Positions 1 through 5,222 of a stretch of 5,615 nucleotides of DNA are shown piece after piece. The stretch is from Rudaea sp. Its GTDB lineage: Bacteria; Pseudomonadota; Gammaproteobacteria; Xanthomonadales; Rhodanobacteraceae. The stretch covers positions 1-5,615 of the forward strand of contig JAICYA010000154.1 in NCBI GenBank assembly GCA_025934455.1, written 5' to 3'. Every line of letters begins with the position of its first letter. Position 1 is the stretch's first letter. The translations under genes and the position numbers were made by a program. The notes under the pieces were generated by a model. The model saw only the letters and a program-made list of their open reading frames with translations. It made no database searches and was not told where the DNA came from.

Positions 1-284
1 AGTTTCAAGGCTCGCGTCGCGTCGCGCAGCCACCAGAATTCGTCGTGCGCCGCCGGCACGCAGATCGGTGGCGGATTCTTGCTCCATTCCGGCAGCAGCT
101 CGTTGAGCGGCTGCGGTTCGATCACTGCGCCGGAAAGAATTTGCGCGCCAACGGTTGAAGCCTTCTCGATCACACAGACGCGGATGTCGGGCTTGAGTTG
201 CTTGAGCCGGATTGCGAACGCCAGTCCCGCCGGGCCAGCACCGACGGTGACGACGTCGTATTCCATGGATTCGCGTTCGCTCAT
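1..284 (-). CDS. Electron transfer flavoprotein-ubiquinone oxidoreductase, N-terminal part (runs off left edge)
   Basis: ETF-QO takes electrons from reduced ETF (fatty-acid and amino-acid dehydrogenation) and passes them to the membrane quinone pool through FAD and a 4Fe-4S cluster. Only the first 94 codons are present; the family is usually about 540-550 aa, so most of the gene, including the cluster ligands, lies outside the window. What is visible is the FAD-binding Rossmann start: the dinucleotide motif GAGPAG at residues 15-20, the strand-2 acid in VCVIEK (E40) that would bind ribose, then the ETF-QO-typical GAQILSGAVIEP stretch (46-57), which separates it from generic FAD oxidoreductases. 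The ATG at 284 is preceded by AGGA (plus-strand 291-294) with a 6-nt spacer; a second in-frame ATG at 266 is a less likely start. It lies 31 bp downstream of the GntR-type gene on the same strand, so co-transcription is possible, though this is normally a housekeeping gene. Confidence 0.93.
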   Translation of the reverse strand, partial: MSERESMEYDVVTVGAGPAGLAFAIRLKQLKPDIRVCVIEKASTVGAQILSGAVIEPQPLNELLPEWSKNPPPICVPAAHDEFWWLRDATRALK

Positions 285-315
285 GAGGAGTCCTGTCGCG
301 GATTTTGCCGCGCGC
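285..315 (-). other. Short gap between regulator and ETF-QO gene, with a small hairpin and the ETF-QO ribosome site
   Basis: The 31-bp same-strand gap holds a perfect 5-bp inverted repeat, CGCGG at 297-301 and CCGCG at 308-312 with a 6-nt loop, and the AGGA ribosome-binding site (complement of 291-294). There is no T-tract after the hairpin on the minus strand, so it is not a convincing intrinsic terminator and leaves read-through from the regulator gene open. Confidence 0.4.
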
Positions 316-1116
316 TCAGATCCGCACCGACGGATCGATGCGCTCGTACTTGCTGAAATAACTGAACAGGTGGCCGGGGTGCAAGGTCACGGCCACCAGC
401 ACCAGGCGGCCCTTGAGGTCGAAATAGCGGCGCACACTGCGGAATCCGGGTATGTCGGCACGCACCTTCAATTCGTGGGCCTGATCTTCGGTGATCGAAA
501 CCGCGGACAGCGATTGTTCGACCTTGCCGATGCGCTCCTGAAATTTTTCCTCGATGAGGTGGCGCATGGCGTCTTCCATGCGCGAAAAACCCTGCGGCAG
601 GCCTTGCCAGCTCGCGCGCCGATACACCTCGCCCAGGCAGTACGGCAACTGCGTGCGACGATGGTAGCGGATACCGTGAAAATGGATGCATTCGGTGCCG
701 ACACTGATATTGAGCCAGCCGGCCAGCACCGAATCGGCGGCGACACGGTCGGTGTGCAGGAACTGGAAACCGGTCGCGTTGGTGAATTGGAGAAGATCAT
801 CGATCGAGCGGATGTGCTGCTCGTAGGTCACGCGCGTCTCGGTACTGCGTACCAGGGTGCCGGCGCCGCGCCGGCGCAGGATGAGGCCCTGGTCGGTGAG
901 CAGTTGCAGGGCCGCACGCGCGGTGAAACGGCTGATCTTGAAGCGTTTGCACAGCACCGCTTCGGTGGGAAACGCCTTGCCGACCGGGTGTTCGCCGCGA
1001 CGGATCTCTTCGCGCAATATCTCCGAAACCTGCAGGTAGCGCGGCTGGCGCGACGAGCGCAGGCCGCGGACGGCGGTATCCGGTTTGTCGGCGGCGTCGG
1101 CGTGCGCTTGCGGCAT
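316..1116 (-). CDS. GntR-family transcriptional regulator, HutC subfamily (UTRA domain), 266 aa
   Basis: Predicted cytoplasmic DNA-binding regulator that responds to a small ligand. Residues about 27-90 form the GntR winged helix: a helix around LREEIRRG, the FPTEAVLCKRFKISRFTAR helix-turn-helix (recognition helix near 62-73), and the wing GLILRRRGAGTLV (77-89), which matches the usual GLI-R--G-GT-V pattern. Residues about 110-258 match the UTRA effector domain of HutC-type regulators, including VEQSLSAVSI (199-208), the FRSVRRYFD strand (225-233) and the terminal TLHPGHLFSYF (244-254). The 266-aa length is slightly above the usual 230-250 aa because of a roughly 25-residue polar N-terminal tail. 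ATG 1116 is the only Met near the domain start, but no clear Shine-Dalgarno precedes it, so the message may be nearly leaderless or the start may be misplaced. It is divergent from the amidase with a 26-bp gap, which makes the amidase-exporter unit its most likely target; it may also control itself and the downstream ETF-QO gene. The ligand cannot be read from the sequence. Confidence 0.9.
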   Translation of the reverse strand: MPQAHADAADKPDTAVRGLRSSRQPRYLQVSEILREEIRRGEHPVGKAFPTEAVLCKRFKISRFTARAALQLLTDQGLILRRRGAGTLVRSTETRVTYEQHIRSIDDLLQFTNATGFQFLHTDRVAADSVLAGWLNISVGTECIHFHGIRYHRRTQLPYCLGEVYRRASWQGLPQGFSRMEDAMRHLIEEKFQERIGKVEQSLSAVSITEDQAHELKVRADIPGFRSVRRYFDLKGRLVLVAVTLHPGHLFSYFSKYERIDPSVRI

Positions 1117-1142
1117 AATCTGCGGACGATAGGGAGAAATCG
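1114..1142 (+). promoter_or_regulatory. Divergent control region: candidate -10 and ribosome-binding site of the amidase gene
   Basis: Only 26 bp (1117-1142) separate the regulator and amidase start codons. CATAAT at 1114-1119 matches five of six -10 bases and overlaps the regulator's own start codon on the other strand; a transcript would start near 1126 and leave about 17 nt before ATG 1143. No good -35 element lies 16-18 bp upstream, so the promoter would be weak or activator-dependent. AGGGAG at 1131-1136, 6 nt before ATG 1143, is a good ribosome-binding site. An inverted CGAT-N8-ATCG (1127-1130 and 1139-1142) and two copies of ACGATA (1126-1131, 1152-1157) are possible operator parts, but both are short enough to arise by chance. 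Confidence 0.35.
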
Positions 1143-2525
1143 ATGGGGCAAACGATAACAGAATGGCAGCTGCGGGGCGCGCGGCTTTGCCAGGCCTTGC
1201 ACTGGCTCGCCGGCGGGACGATCGACGCGGAGCGGTTGACGCGCACGTATCTGGATGCCGCGGCCAGGTCCAATGCGCGGTTGAATGCGTTCGTCGCCAT
1301 CGATGCCGCCGGAGCCGCGATACAGGCGCGCGAATCCGATTCCCGACGCGCGCAGGGCAAGGCGATCGGCCGCCTCGATGGCGTGCCCGTTGCGGTCAAG
1401 GACAACATCGACGTGGCGGGATTGCCCACGCAGGCAGGCCTGCCCGGCACACGCGCGCCGGCCGCACGCGATGCCGCCGTGGTCGAGCGCCTGCGCGGCG
1501 CGGGTGCGGTGATCCTTGGCAAGACCGGCATGGACGAAGGCCCCGGCGCCGACGGCAGCAATCCGCATTTCGGCTCCGTGCACAATCCGTGGCGGCCGGG
1601 ATTCTCCCCGGGCGGCTCGTCCGCCGGCAGCGCCGCGGCGGTCGCGGCGGGTTTGTGCGCGGCGGCGATCGGCACCGACACGCTCGGTTCGGTGCGCATC
1701 CCGGCGAGTTATTGCGGGGTTTATGGGTTCAAGCCGACCGCGGGCGAGATCTCGATGCGCGGGATTGCGCCGGCGGCACGGCGGCTGGATGGCGTGGGCC
1801 TGCTCGCGCGCGGCGTCGACGATCTGGGCGTTCTGTACCACGTGCTCGCCGGCTATGACGCGGCCGATCCGCGTTCGCGCCGCCGCCGCGTCGATCCGGA
1901 TCTGCCCGACTGGGAGCCCGGGAAGCTGCGCGTCGGCGTGTTCGCGGATATGCGCGCCTGGGGCACGACCGACGAGGTCGCCGACGTCTTTGCGCGCGCT
2001 CTCGATGCGCTGACGCATGAGTTGCCGAATCGACGCCATGTGGATTTCGCGGATTTCCCCATTCCCGCCGCGCGCCGCGCCGGACTGCTGCTGACCGAGG
2101 CGGAAATACTCGGTGCCTATCCCGCGCATGTGATCACCGGTGCCTCGCCGCGCCTGGCGCGAATGCTCGATTATGCGCGGGGGAAATCCGCCGCCGATTT
2201 TGCGAGCGCCGACCGTGTGGTCGACGCAGCCGTGCTCAAGGCGCGACGTTTGTTCGCCGATGTCGACGTGCTGGTCACGCCGACCACGCCGCAAACCGCG
2301 TTCGCGCATGGCACGCCGGCACCGGCCGACCAGGCCGACTTCACCGCGTTCGCAAACCTGTCGGGCTGCCCCGCGCTGAGCCTGCCGATGGGCCTCACCG
2401 CCGACGGATTGCCGACCGGATTGCAGCTCATGGGTCCGCCCGGGTCCGACCTGCGCCTGCTGGAACTGGCGGAAGTGTGCGCCGCGGCGTTGGATGCGAC
2501 GCCCGATTATCCGGTCGGGGCATGA
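1143..2525 (+). CDS. Amidase-signature family hydrolase, 460 aa
   Basis: Cytoplasmic amide hydrolase of the amidase signature (AS) family, which uses a Ser-cisSer-Lys triad. All three residues are visible: K86 in VAVKDNID, S159 in SPGGSSAGSAA, and the nucleophile S183 in GTDTLGSVRIPASYCG. The 24-residue spacing between the two serines is the same as in fatty acid amide hydrolase (S217/S241). GKTGMDEGPGADGSNP (126-141) and GVYGFKPT (192-199) are further family landmarks, and the C-terminal PTGLQLMGPPGSD (424-436) closes the fold. The 460-aa length is normal and no signal peptide is seen. The residue before the Gly-Ser is Leu181, where many members have Gly. ATG 1143 has a good AGGGAG site 6 nt upstream. 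It could be a GatA relative, but no gatB or gatC is adjacent, so a catabolic or biosynthetic amidase is more likely. Its stop overlaps the start of the exporter gene (ATGA), which indicates translational coupling. The substrate cannot be assigned. Confidence 0.94.
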   Translation: MGQTITEWQLRGARLCQALHWLAGGTIDAERLTRTYLDAAARSNARLNAFVAIDAAGAAIQARESDSRRAQGKAIGRLDGVPVAVKDNIDVAGLPTQAGLPGTRAPAARDAAVVERLRGAGAVILGKTGMDEGPGADGSNPHFGSVHNPWRPGFSPGGSSAGSAAAVAAGLCAAAIGTDTLGSVRIPASYCGVYGFKPTAGEISMRGIAPAARRLDGVGLLARGVDDLGVLYHVLAGYDAADPRSRRRRVDPDLPDWEPGKLRVGVFADMRAWGTTDEVADVFARALDALTHELPNRRHVDFADFPIPAARRAGLLLTEAEILGAYPAHVITGASPRLARMLDYARGKSAADFASADRVVDAAVLKARRLFADVDVLVTPTTPQTAFAHGTPAPADQADFTAFANLSGCPALSLPMGLTADGLPTGLQLMGPPGSDLRLLELAEVCAAALDATPDYPVGA

Positions 2526-3778
2526 ACGCATCCGTGAATCCGCCGCTGCGGCATGAAGATTCCGCCACGCGCATGCGCTTCGTGGTCGAGCTGGCGCGGC
2601 GCCTGCACCAGTACGGTGCCGCCGCGCCGCGCCTGGAATCGGCGATCGACAGCGTCAGCGCGCGGCTGGGATTGAATTGCAACACGTTGTCCACGCCGAC
2701 CGCGTTGATCCTGTCGTTTACCGCGCGCGGGCAGGCCGAGGACGACCTGAGCGAACACACCCAGGTCATTCGCCTCTCGCCCGGTGACGTGAACCTGCGC
2801 CGCATGTGCGAGGTGGACGAGATCGCTGACCGCGTCATTGCCGGTACGCTGGATATCGCCGAGGGTTCGCGCCTGCTGCGCGCGATCCATGGCCGCCGCA
2901 ACGTGCGCAATCGCGTTTTCACGGCGGGCAGTTACGGTATCGCGGCGGCGGCGGTCGCGGCGATCCTGCACGCGGCCTGGGCCGACGTCGCCGTCGCCGG
3001 TGTCATCGGCATCCTGATCGGTGCGATCGCCTTGGCGAGCGAAGGCAGGCCGCGCCTGGGCGCGAGCTTCGAGGCGATCTCCGCCATGCTCGCGACCCTG
3101 ATCGCCACCGCCGCCGGTGCGTGGCTGGTGCCGCTCAACGTCAAGACGGTGGTGCTGGCGGCGTTGATCGTGTTGTTGCCGGGATTGAGCCTGACGACCG
3201 CCGTGCGCGAGTTGTCGACCCAGCACCTGGCCTCGGGCGTGGCGCGCCTGGCCGGCGCGATGATGAGCCTGCTCAAGCTCGCCTTCGGCACGCTGGCGGC
3301 TTCTGAGCTATGCAAGGCACTGCATTGGTTGCCGCTCGCCGGGCCGGCAGCGCCGGTGCCGGGTTGGGCCGAATGGGTAGCGCTCGGGTTCGGCTGCTTT
3401 TCCTTTGCCGTCCTGTTCCAGGCCGCGCGCCGCGATTACCCGCTGGTGATGGCGTCGGCGGCGCTCGGTTACATCGTCGCCTATGACGCCAGCTCGGCGT
3501 TCACGCCGGATTTCGGCGTGTTCCTGGCGGGACTTGCCATCGGCGCGGCGAGCAACCTGTACGCGCGCCTGGCAGGGCGTCCCGGCGCGCTGGTGCGCGA
3601 GCCGGGTATCATCCTCCTGGTGCCGGGCAGCGTGGGTTTCCGCACCTTGTCGCTGATGTTCGAGCGTGACGTGACCCTGGGCCTGGACGTCGGCTTCACC
3701 CTGGTCGCGATCCTGGTCGCGCTGGTTGCCGGATTATTGTTCGGGGATTTACTCGTGGCTCCCCGACGCAGTCTGTGA
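2522..3778 (+). CDS. ThrE-family threonine/serine exporter-like membrane protein (fused two-domain form), 418 aa
   Basis: Inner-membrane amino-acid exporter of the ThrE family; characterised members export threonine and serine. The soluble N-terminus (about 1-130) resembles the cytoplasmic part of the family (RMRFVVELARRLHQYG at 17-32, STPTALILSF at 57-66). About ten hydrophobic segments follow, near 134-152, 154-173, 184-204, 208-224, 240-262, 284-301, 307-321, 330-346, 361-378 and 388-409. Two hallmark turns are seen: LLPGLSLTTAVREL (218-231) in the first membrane half and LLVPGSVGFRTLSL (365-378) in the second. So this is the single-chain form; in enterobacteria the halves are separate proteins (YjjP/YjjB). 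ATG 2522 is chosen over an in-frame upstream codon at 2477 because it gives the 4-bp ATGA overlap with the amidase stop and begins right before the family's conserved region; the local ribosome site (a GGGG at 2517-2520) is weak, as expected for coupling. A strong terminator follows 7 nt after the stop. Actual substrate is unproven. Confidence 0.9.
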   Translation: MNASVNPPLRHEDSATRMRFVVELARRLHQYGAAAPRLESAIDSVSARLGLNCNTLSTPTALILSFTARGQAEDDLSEHTQVIRLSPGDVNLRRMCEVDEIADRVIAGTLDIAEGSRLLRAIHGRRNVRNRVFTAGSYGIAAAAVAAILHAAWADVAVAGVIGILIGAIALASEGRPRLGASFEAISAMLATLIATAAGAWLVPLNVKTVVLAALIVLLPGLSLTTAVRELSTQHLASGVARLAGAMMSLLKLAFGTLAASELCKALHWLPLAGPAAPVPGWAEWVALGFGCFSFAVLFQAARRDYPLVMASAALGYIVAYDASSAFTPDFGVFLAGLAIGAASNLYARLAGRPGALVREPGIILLVPGSVGFRTLSLMFERDVTLGLDVGFTLVAILVALVAGLLFGDLLVAPRRSL

Positions 3779-3785
3779 CGCCAAC

Positions 3786-3813
3786 AAAAATGCCGGCAAA
3801 AGCCGGCATTTTT
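3786..3813. terminator. Bidirectional rho-independent terminator between convergent genes
   Basis: A perfect 12-bp inverted repeat (3786-3797 and 3802-3813) with an AAAA loop. The core is TGCCGGC/GCCGGCA, flanked by an A5 run on the left and a T6 run (3809-3814) on the right, so either strand yields a G+C-rich stem followed by a U-tract. It sits 7 nt after the exporter stop codon and 18 nt beyond the stop codon of the oppositely oriented H-NS-family gene, so it can end both transcripts. Confidence 0.9.
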
Positions 3814-3831
3814 TCGCGAATCGATTCGCAG

Positions 3832-4149
3832 TCAGATTAAAAGATCCTTTTCGCGCTTGCCCGCTTTCAATGCCGCGTGAAACCAGCGTGGGCGCTTGCC
3901 GCGGCCGGACCAGGTCTGCGACGGATCGGTCGGGTTGCGGTATTTCGGCGCGGCCTTGCTGCGCTTGCCCTTGCGCCCGCGCCCGCCGAACAATTGCTCG
4001 ATGGTATAGCCTTTCGTCTTGGCGTATGCGCGCACGTCGGCGCGGACCTTGTCCAGTTCCGCGACATCCAGTTCGCGGCTGCGTGAAGACGCGCGCGCGA
4101 TCAATTCCGCGAGTTGTTTCTTGTTGAGATTTTTCAATTCGATGGCCAT
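3832..4149 (-). CDS. H-NS-family nucleoid-associated DNA-binding protein, 105 aa
   Basis: Small basic protein of the H-NS family, which coats AT-rich DNA, silences genes (often horizontally acquired ones) and bridges DNA. Residues about 5-48 are a charged helical oligomerisation region (KNLNKKQLAELIARAS, then ELDKVRADVRAYAKTKGYT). A basic linker follows (RGRKGKRSK, 57-65), then the C-terminal DNA-binding domain, YRNPTDPSQTWSGRGKRPRWF at 70-90, whose SGRGKRP segment corresponds to the minor-groove-binding loop of the family. The tail AALKAGKREKDLLI matches the domain's last helix. The start is ATG 4149, giving the family-typical MAIEL opening, with GAGAG 6 nt upstream (complement of 4156-4160); a TTG at 4164 would add five residues but is unlikely. 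It is separated from the upstream divergent gene by 197 bp and ends at a shared terminator. Bacteria often carry several paralogues, so no specific symbol is given. Confidence 0.93.
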   Translation of the reverse strand: MAIELKNLNKKQLAELIARASSRSRELDVAELDKVRADVRAYAKTKGYTIEQLFGGRGRKGKRSKAAPKYRNPTDPSQTWSGRGKRPRWFHAALKAGKREKDLLI

Positions 4150-4216
4150 TGACGACTCTCGCAATTAGGGTGGTTAAAATCGTGCCGGTAGAATGCCATT
4201 AACCCCGTCGCAAATC

Positions 4217-4248
4217 AAAAAATCCGCGGCGAACGTCACATCCGCCGC
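4217..4248 (-). terminator. Terminator-like hairpin on the minus strand upstream of the H-NS gene
   Basis: Read on the minus strand, GCGGCGGA and TTCGCCGC (plus 4226-4248) form an 8-bp stem with one G-U pair and a 7-nt loop, followed after GGA by six T (complement of 4217-4222). On the plus strand only 6 bp pair and there is no T-run, so the element is polarised towards minus-strand transcription. It would stop transcripts coming from the right before they enter the H-NS gene. The 3-nt gap between stem and T-run and the moderate stem length make this tentative; the T-run could instead be an AT-rich promoter element. Confidence 0.4.
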
Positions 4249-4333
4249 CCTTGCAGGTTACGCGATGCTTGCATGCGCGCGCCGTTGGAATTAAGTTAAA
4301 CACTATGCAGGCCGCGCGTTCCGGCGCGGCGCC

Positions 4334-4339
4334 AAGGGG
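4334..4339 (+). promoter_or_regulatory. Ribosome-binding site that favours the GTG start at 4347
   Basis: AAGGGG matches the Shine-Dalgarno consensus in five of six positions and lies 7 nt before GTG 4347. The upstream in-frame ATG at 4305 has no comparable site, and the residues between the two starts (rich in Ala, Arg, Gly and Pro) look like translated leader, not protein. This decides the start of the 288-aa gene. Confidence 0.55.
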
Positions 4340-4346
4340 CCCATCC

Positions 4347-5213
4347 GTGGGATTGCTCGACGAGCTCGAACAGCAGGCGCAGCAGCGCAAAGCCAACGCC
4401 GACGACGCGGAGAAGCGCAAGTCGCAGCGCGAGGAGGTTTTTCGCACCCAACTCGAGCCGGGCATGCACGCGCTGCACGAGTTCCTCGGCAAGCTCGTCG
4501 CCAATCTCAAACTGCTGCAACCGAAGAAGCAGCTGCGCTTCGCCCTGGTCGGCTATGGCGAGATCGTCGGCTACATCGAACACGAATACGACCTCAAGTC
4601 CAACACGCAGCCGGGTTCGCGCGAGATCGTGCTGAGCTTTCCGTGCCTGGTGGCGAGCGAGGAATGCCCCACCGTCGAGGTGGTTGGTGCCAGCAAGGTC
4701 AAGACCGTCGCTGGCGCGTTCCAGCGCTACCATCTGGGCGGCTTGCTCGAGCTGAAGAAGGACGGCAACGGCGAAGTGGTCTCGGCCAAATTCAACGCCA
4801 AGGGCCGCATTCCGCTGACCGCCACGTTTTTCGCCGATGCCGAAAGCGCGGGGGTGCGCATGAACTTCGTGAACTTCGATTCGCTCGGCACGGCGACCAA
4901 GAATCTGCCGGCCACGCAGCTCAGCGAATCCACGTTCGACGCCATCGGCCGCTACCTGATGCGCGAGGAAAGCAACCTGTTTCAGGAGGCGTTGTCGGAT
5001 TCGTTCCGTGCACAACTGCGCACCAAGGTGCAGCAGGATCAGATCAAGCGGCGCTGGGAGACCCGGATTGGCGAACAGCAGAATGCGGAACTCGAACAGC
5101 TCAAGCGCGAACAGAGCCTGACTGGCCGTTTCGCCAAACCGGCCGTCAAGGAATCAAAGCCGGCCGCCGGTCCATCCTGGATCGATCGGGTCAAGGGTTT
5201 GATCAAGAAGTAG
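4347..5213 (+). CDS. Conserved-looking protein of unknown function with charged helical ends, 288 aa
   Basis: I do not recognise a characterised family. From GTG 4347 the protein starts MGLLDELEQQAQQRKAN and residues 1-33 are a charged, heptad-compatible helix, likely a coiled coil. A core of about 35-215 follows, with alternating strand-like segments (KQLRFALVGYGEIVGYIEHEY at 61-81, SREIVLSFPCLV at 91-102, RIPLTATFFADA at 154-165, GVRMNFVNFD at 169-178). Two Cys (C100, C107) lie near SEECP, too few for a clear metal site. Residues 222-256 are again a long charged helix (KVQQDQIKRRWETRIGEQQ and ELEQLKREQ), then a Lys/Pro-rich linker and a short amphipathic end (SWIDRVKGLIKK, 277-288). There is no signal peptide or membrane segment, so it is probably cytosolic, perhaps membrane-peripheral or oligomeric. 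It ends 9 bp before the convergent proS stop. Start alternatives are ATG 4305 (302 aa) and TTG 4251 (320 aa). That the ORF is real is well supported by its orderly amino-acid composition. Confidence 0.85.
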   Translation: MGLLDELEQQAQQRKANADDAEKRKSQREEVFRTQLEPGMHALHEFLGKLVANLKLLQPKKQLRFALVGYGEIVGYIEHEYDLKSNTQPGSREIVLSFPCLVASEECPTVEVVGASKVKTVAGAFQRYHLGGLLELKKDGNGEVVSAKFNAKGRIPLTATFFADAESAGVRMNFVNFDSLGTATKNLPATQLSESTFDAIGRYLMREESNLFQEALSDSFRAQLRTKVQQDQIKRRWETRIGEQQNAELEQLKREQSLTGRFAKPAVKESKPAAGPSWIDRVKGLIKK

Positions 5214-5222
5214 CGCCGGGAT

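Larger units (their letters stand above)
4150..4346. other. Divergent intergenic region upstream of the H-NS gene and the 288-aa gene
   Basis: The 197 bp here must hold the promoters of both flanking genes. The H-NS-proximal part (4150-4220) is about 46% G+C by hand count, clearly lower than the surrounding genes, with TTAAAA (4174-4179), ATTAA (4198-4202) and an A6 run (4217-4222); such a stretch could bind H-NS-type proteins and allow autoregulation, which is an inference. I could not find a convincing -35/-10 pair for the H-NS gene. On the plus strand, TTGCAT (4269-4274), a 17-bp spacer and TAAGTT (4292-4297) form a weak candidate promoter (3 of 6 matches in each box) that would give about a 40-nt leader to GTG 4347. 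Confidence 0.4.

Noticed and set aside
1126..1157. Two ACGATA copies as a regulator operator
   Set aside because: A six-base direct repeat 26 bp apart is weak evidence, and GntR-family operators are usually palindromic; kept only as a note in the control-region entry.
79..1158. 359-aa plus-strand open frame
   Set aside because: Antisense to both the ETF-QO start and the complete GntR/UTRA regulator; its product has no recognisable motif and unnatural composition.
797..1699. 300-aa minus-strand open frame
   Set aside because: Overlaps the amidase and the N-terminus of the regulator in a shifted frame; its last residues are an out-of-frame version of the regulator's DNA-binding domain. I considered a frameshifted second regulator, but the in-frame regulator is intact.
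828..2531. 567-aa open frame on the minus strand across the regulator start and the whole amidase
   Set aside because: It lies antisense to the amidase with its clear catalytic motifs, is extremely Arg/Ala/Gly-rich without recognisable domains, and spans two well-supported genes. Long stop-free shadows are common in G+C-rich DNA.
2507..3226. 239-aa minus-strand open frame
   Set aside because: Antisense to the ThrE-type exporter, rich in Arg, Gln, Asp and Gly, with no domain; a typical shadow of a hydrophobic gene.
4296..5015. 239-aa minus-strand open frame
   Set aside because: Antisense to the 288-aa gene. Its Leu/Glu/Arg-rich look comes from reading Lys/Glu/Gln-rich helices in reverse; no ribosome site or homology signal was evident.
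5126..5174. CCGGCC-rich repeats near the end of the 288-aa gene as a possible proS terminator
   Set aside because: The arms are short self-palindromic GC blocks that do not form one good stem, and no T-run follows on the minus strand.
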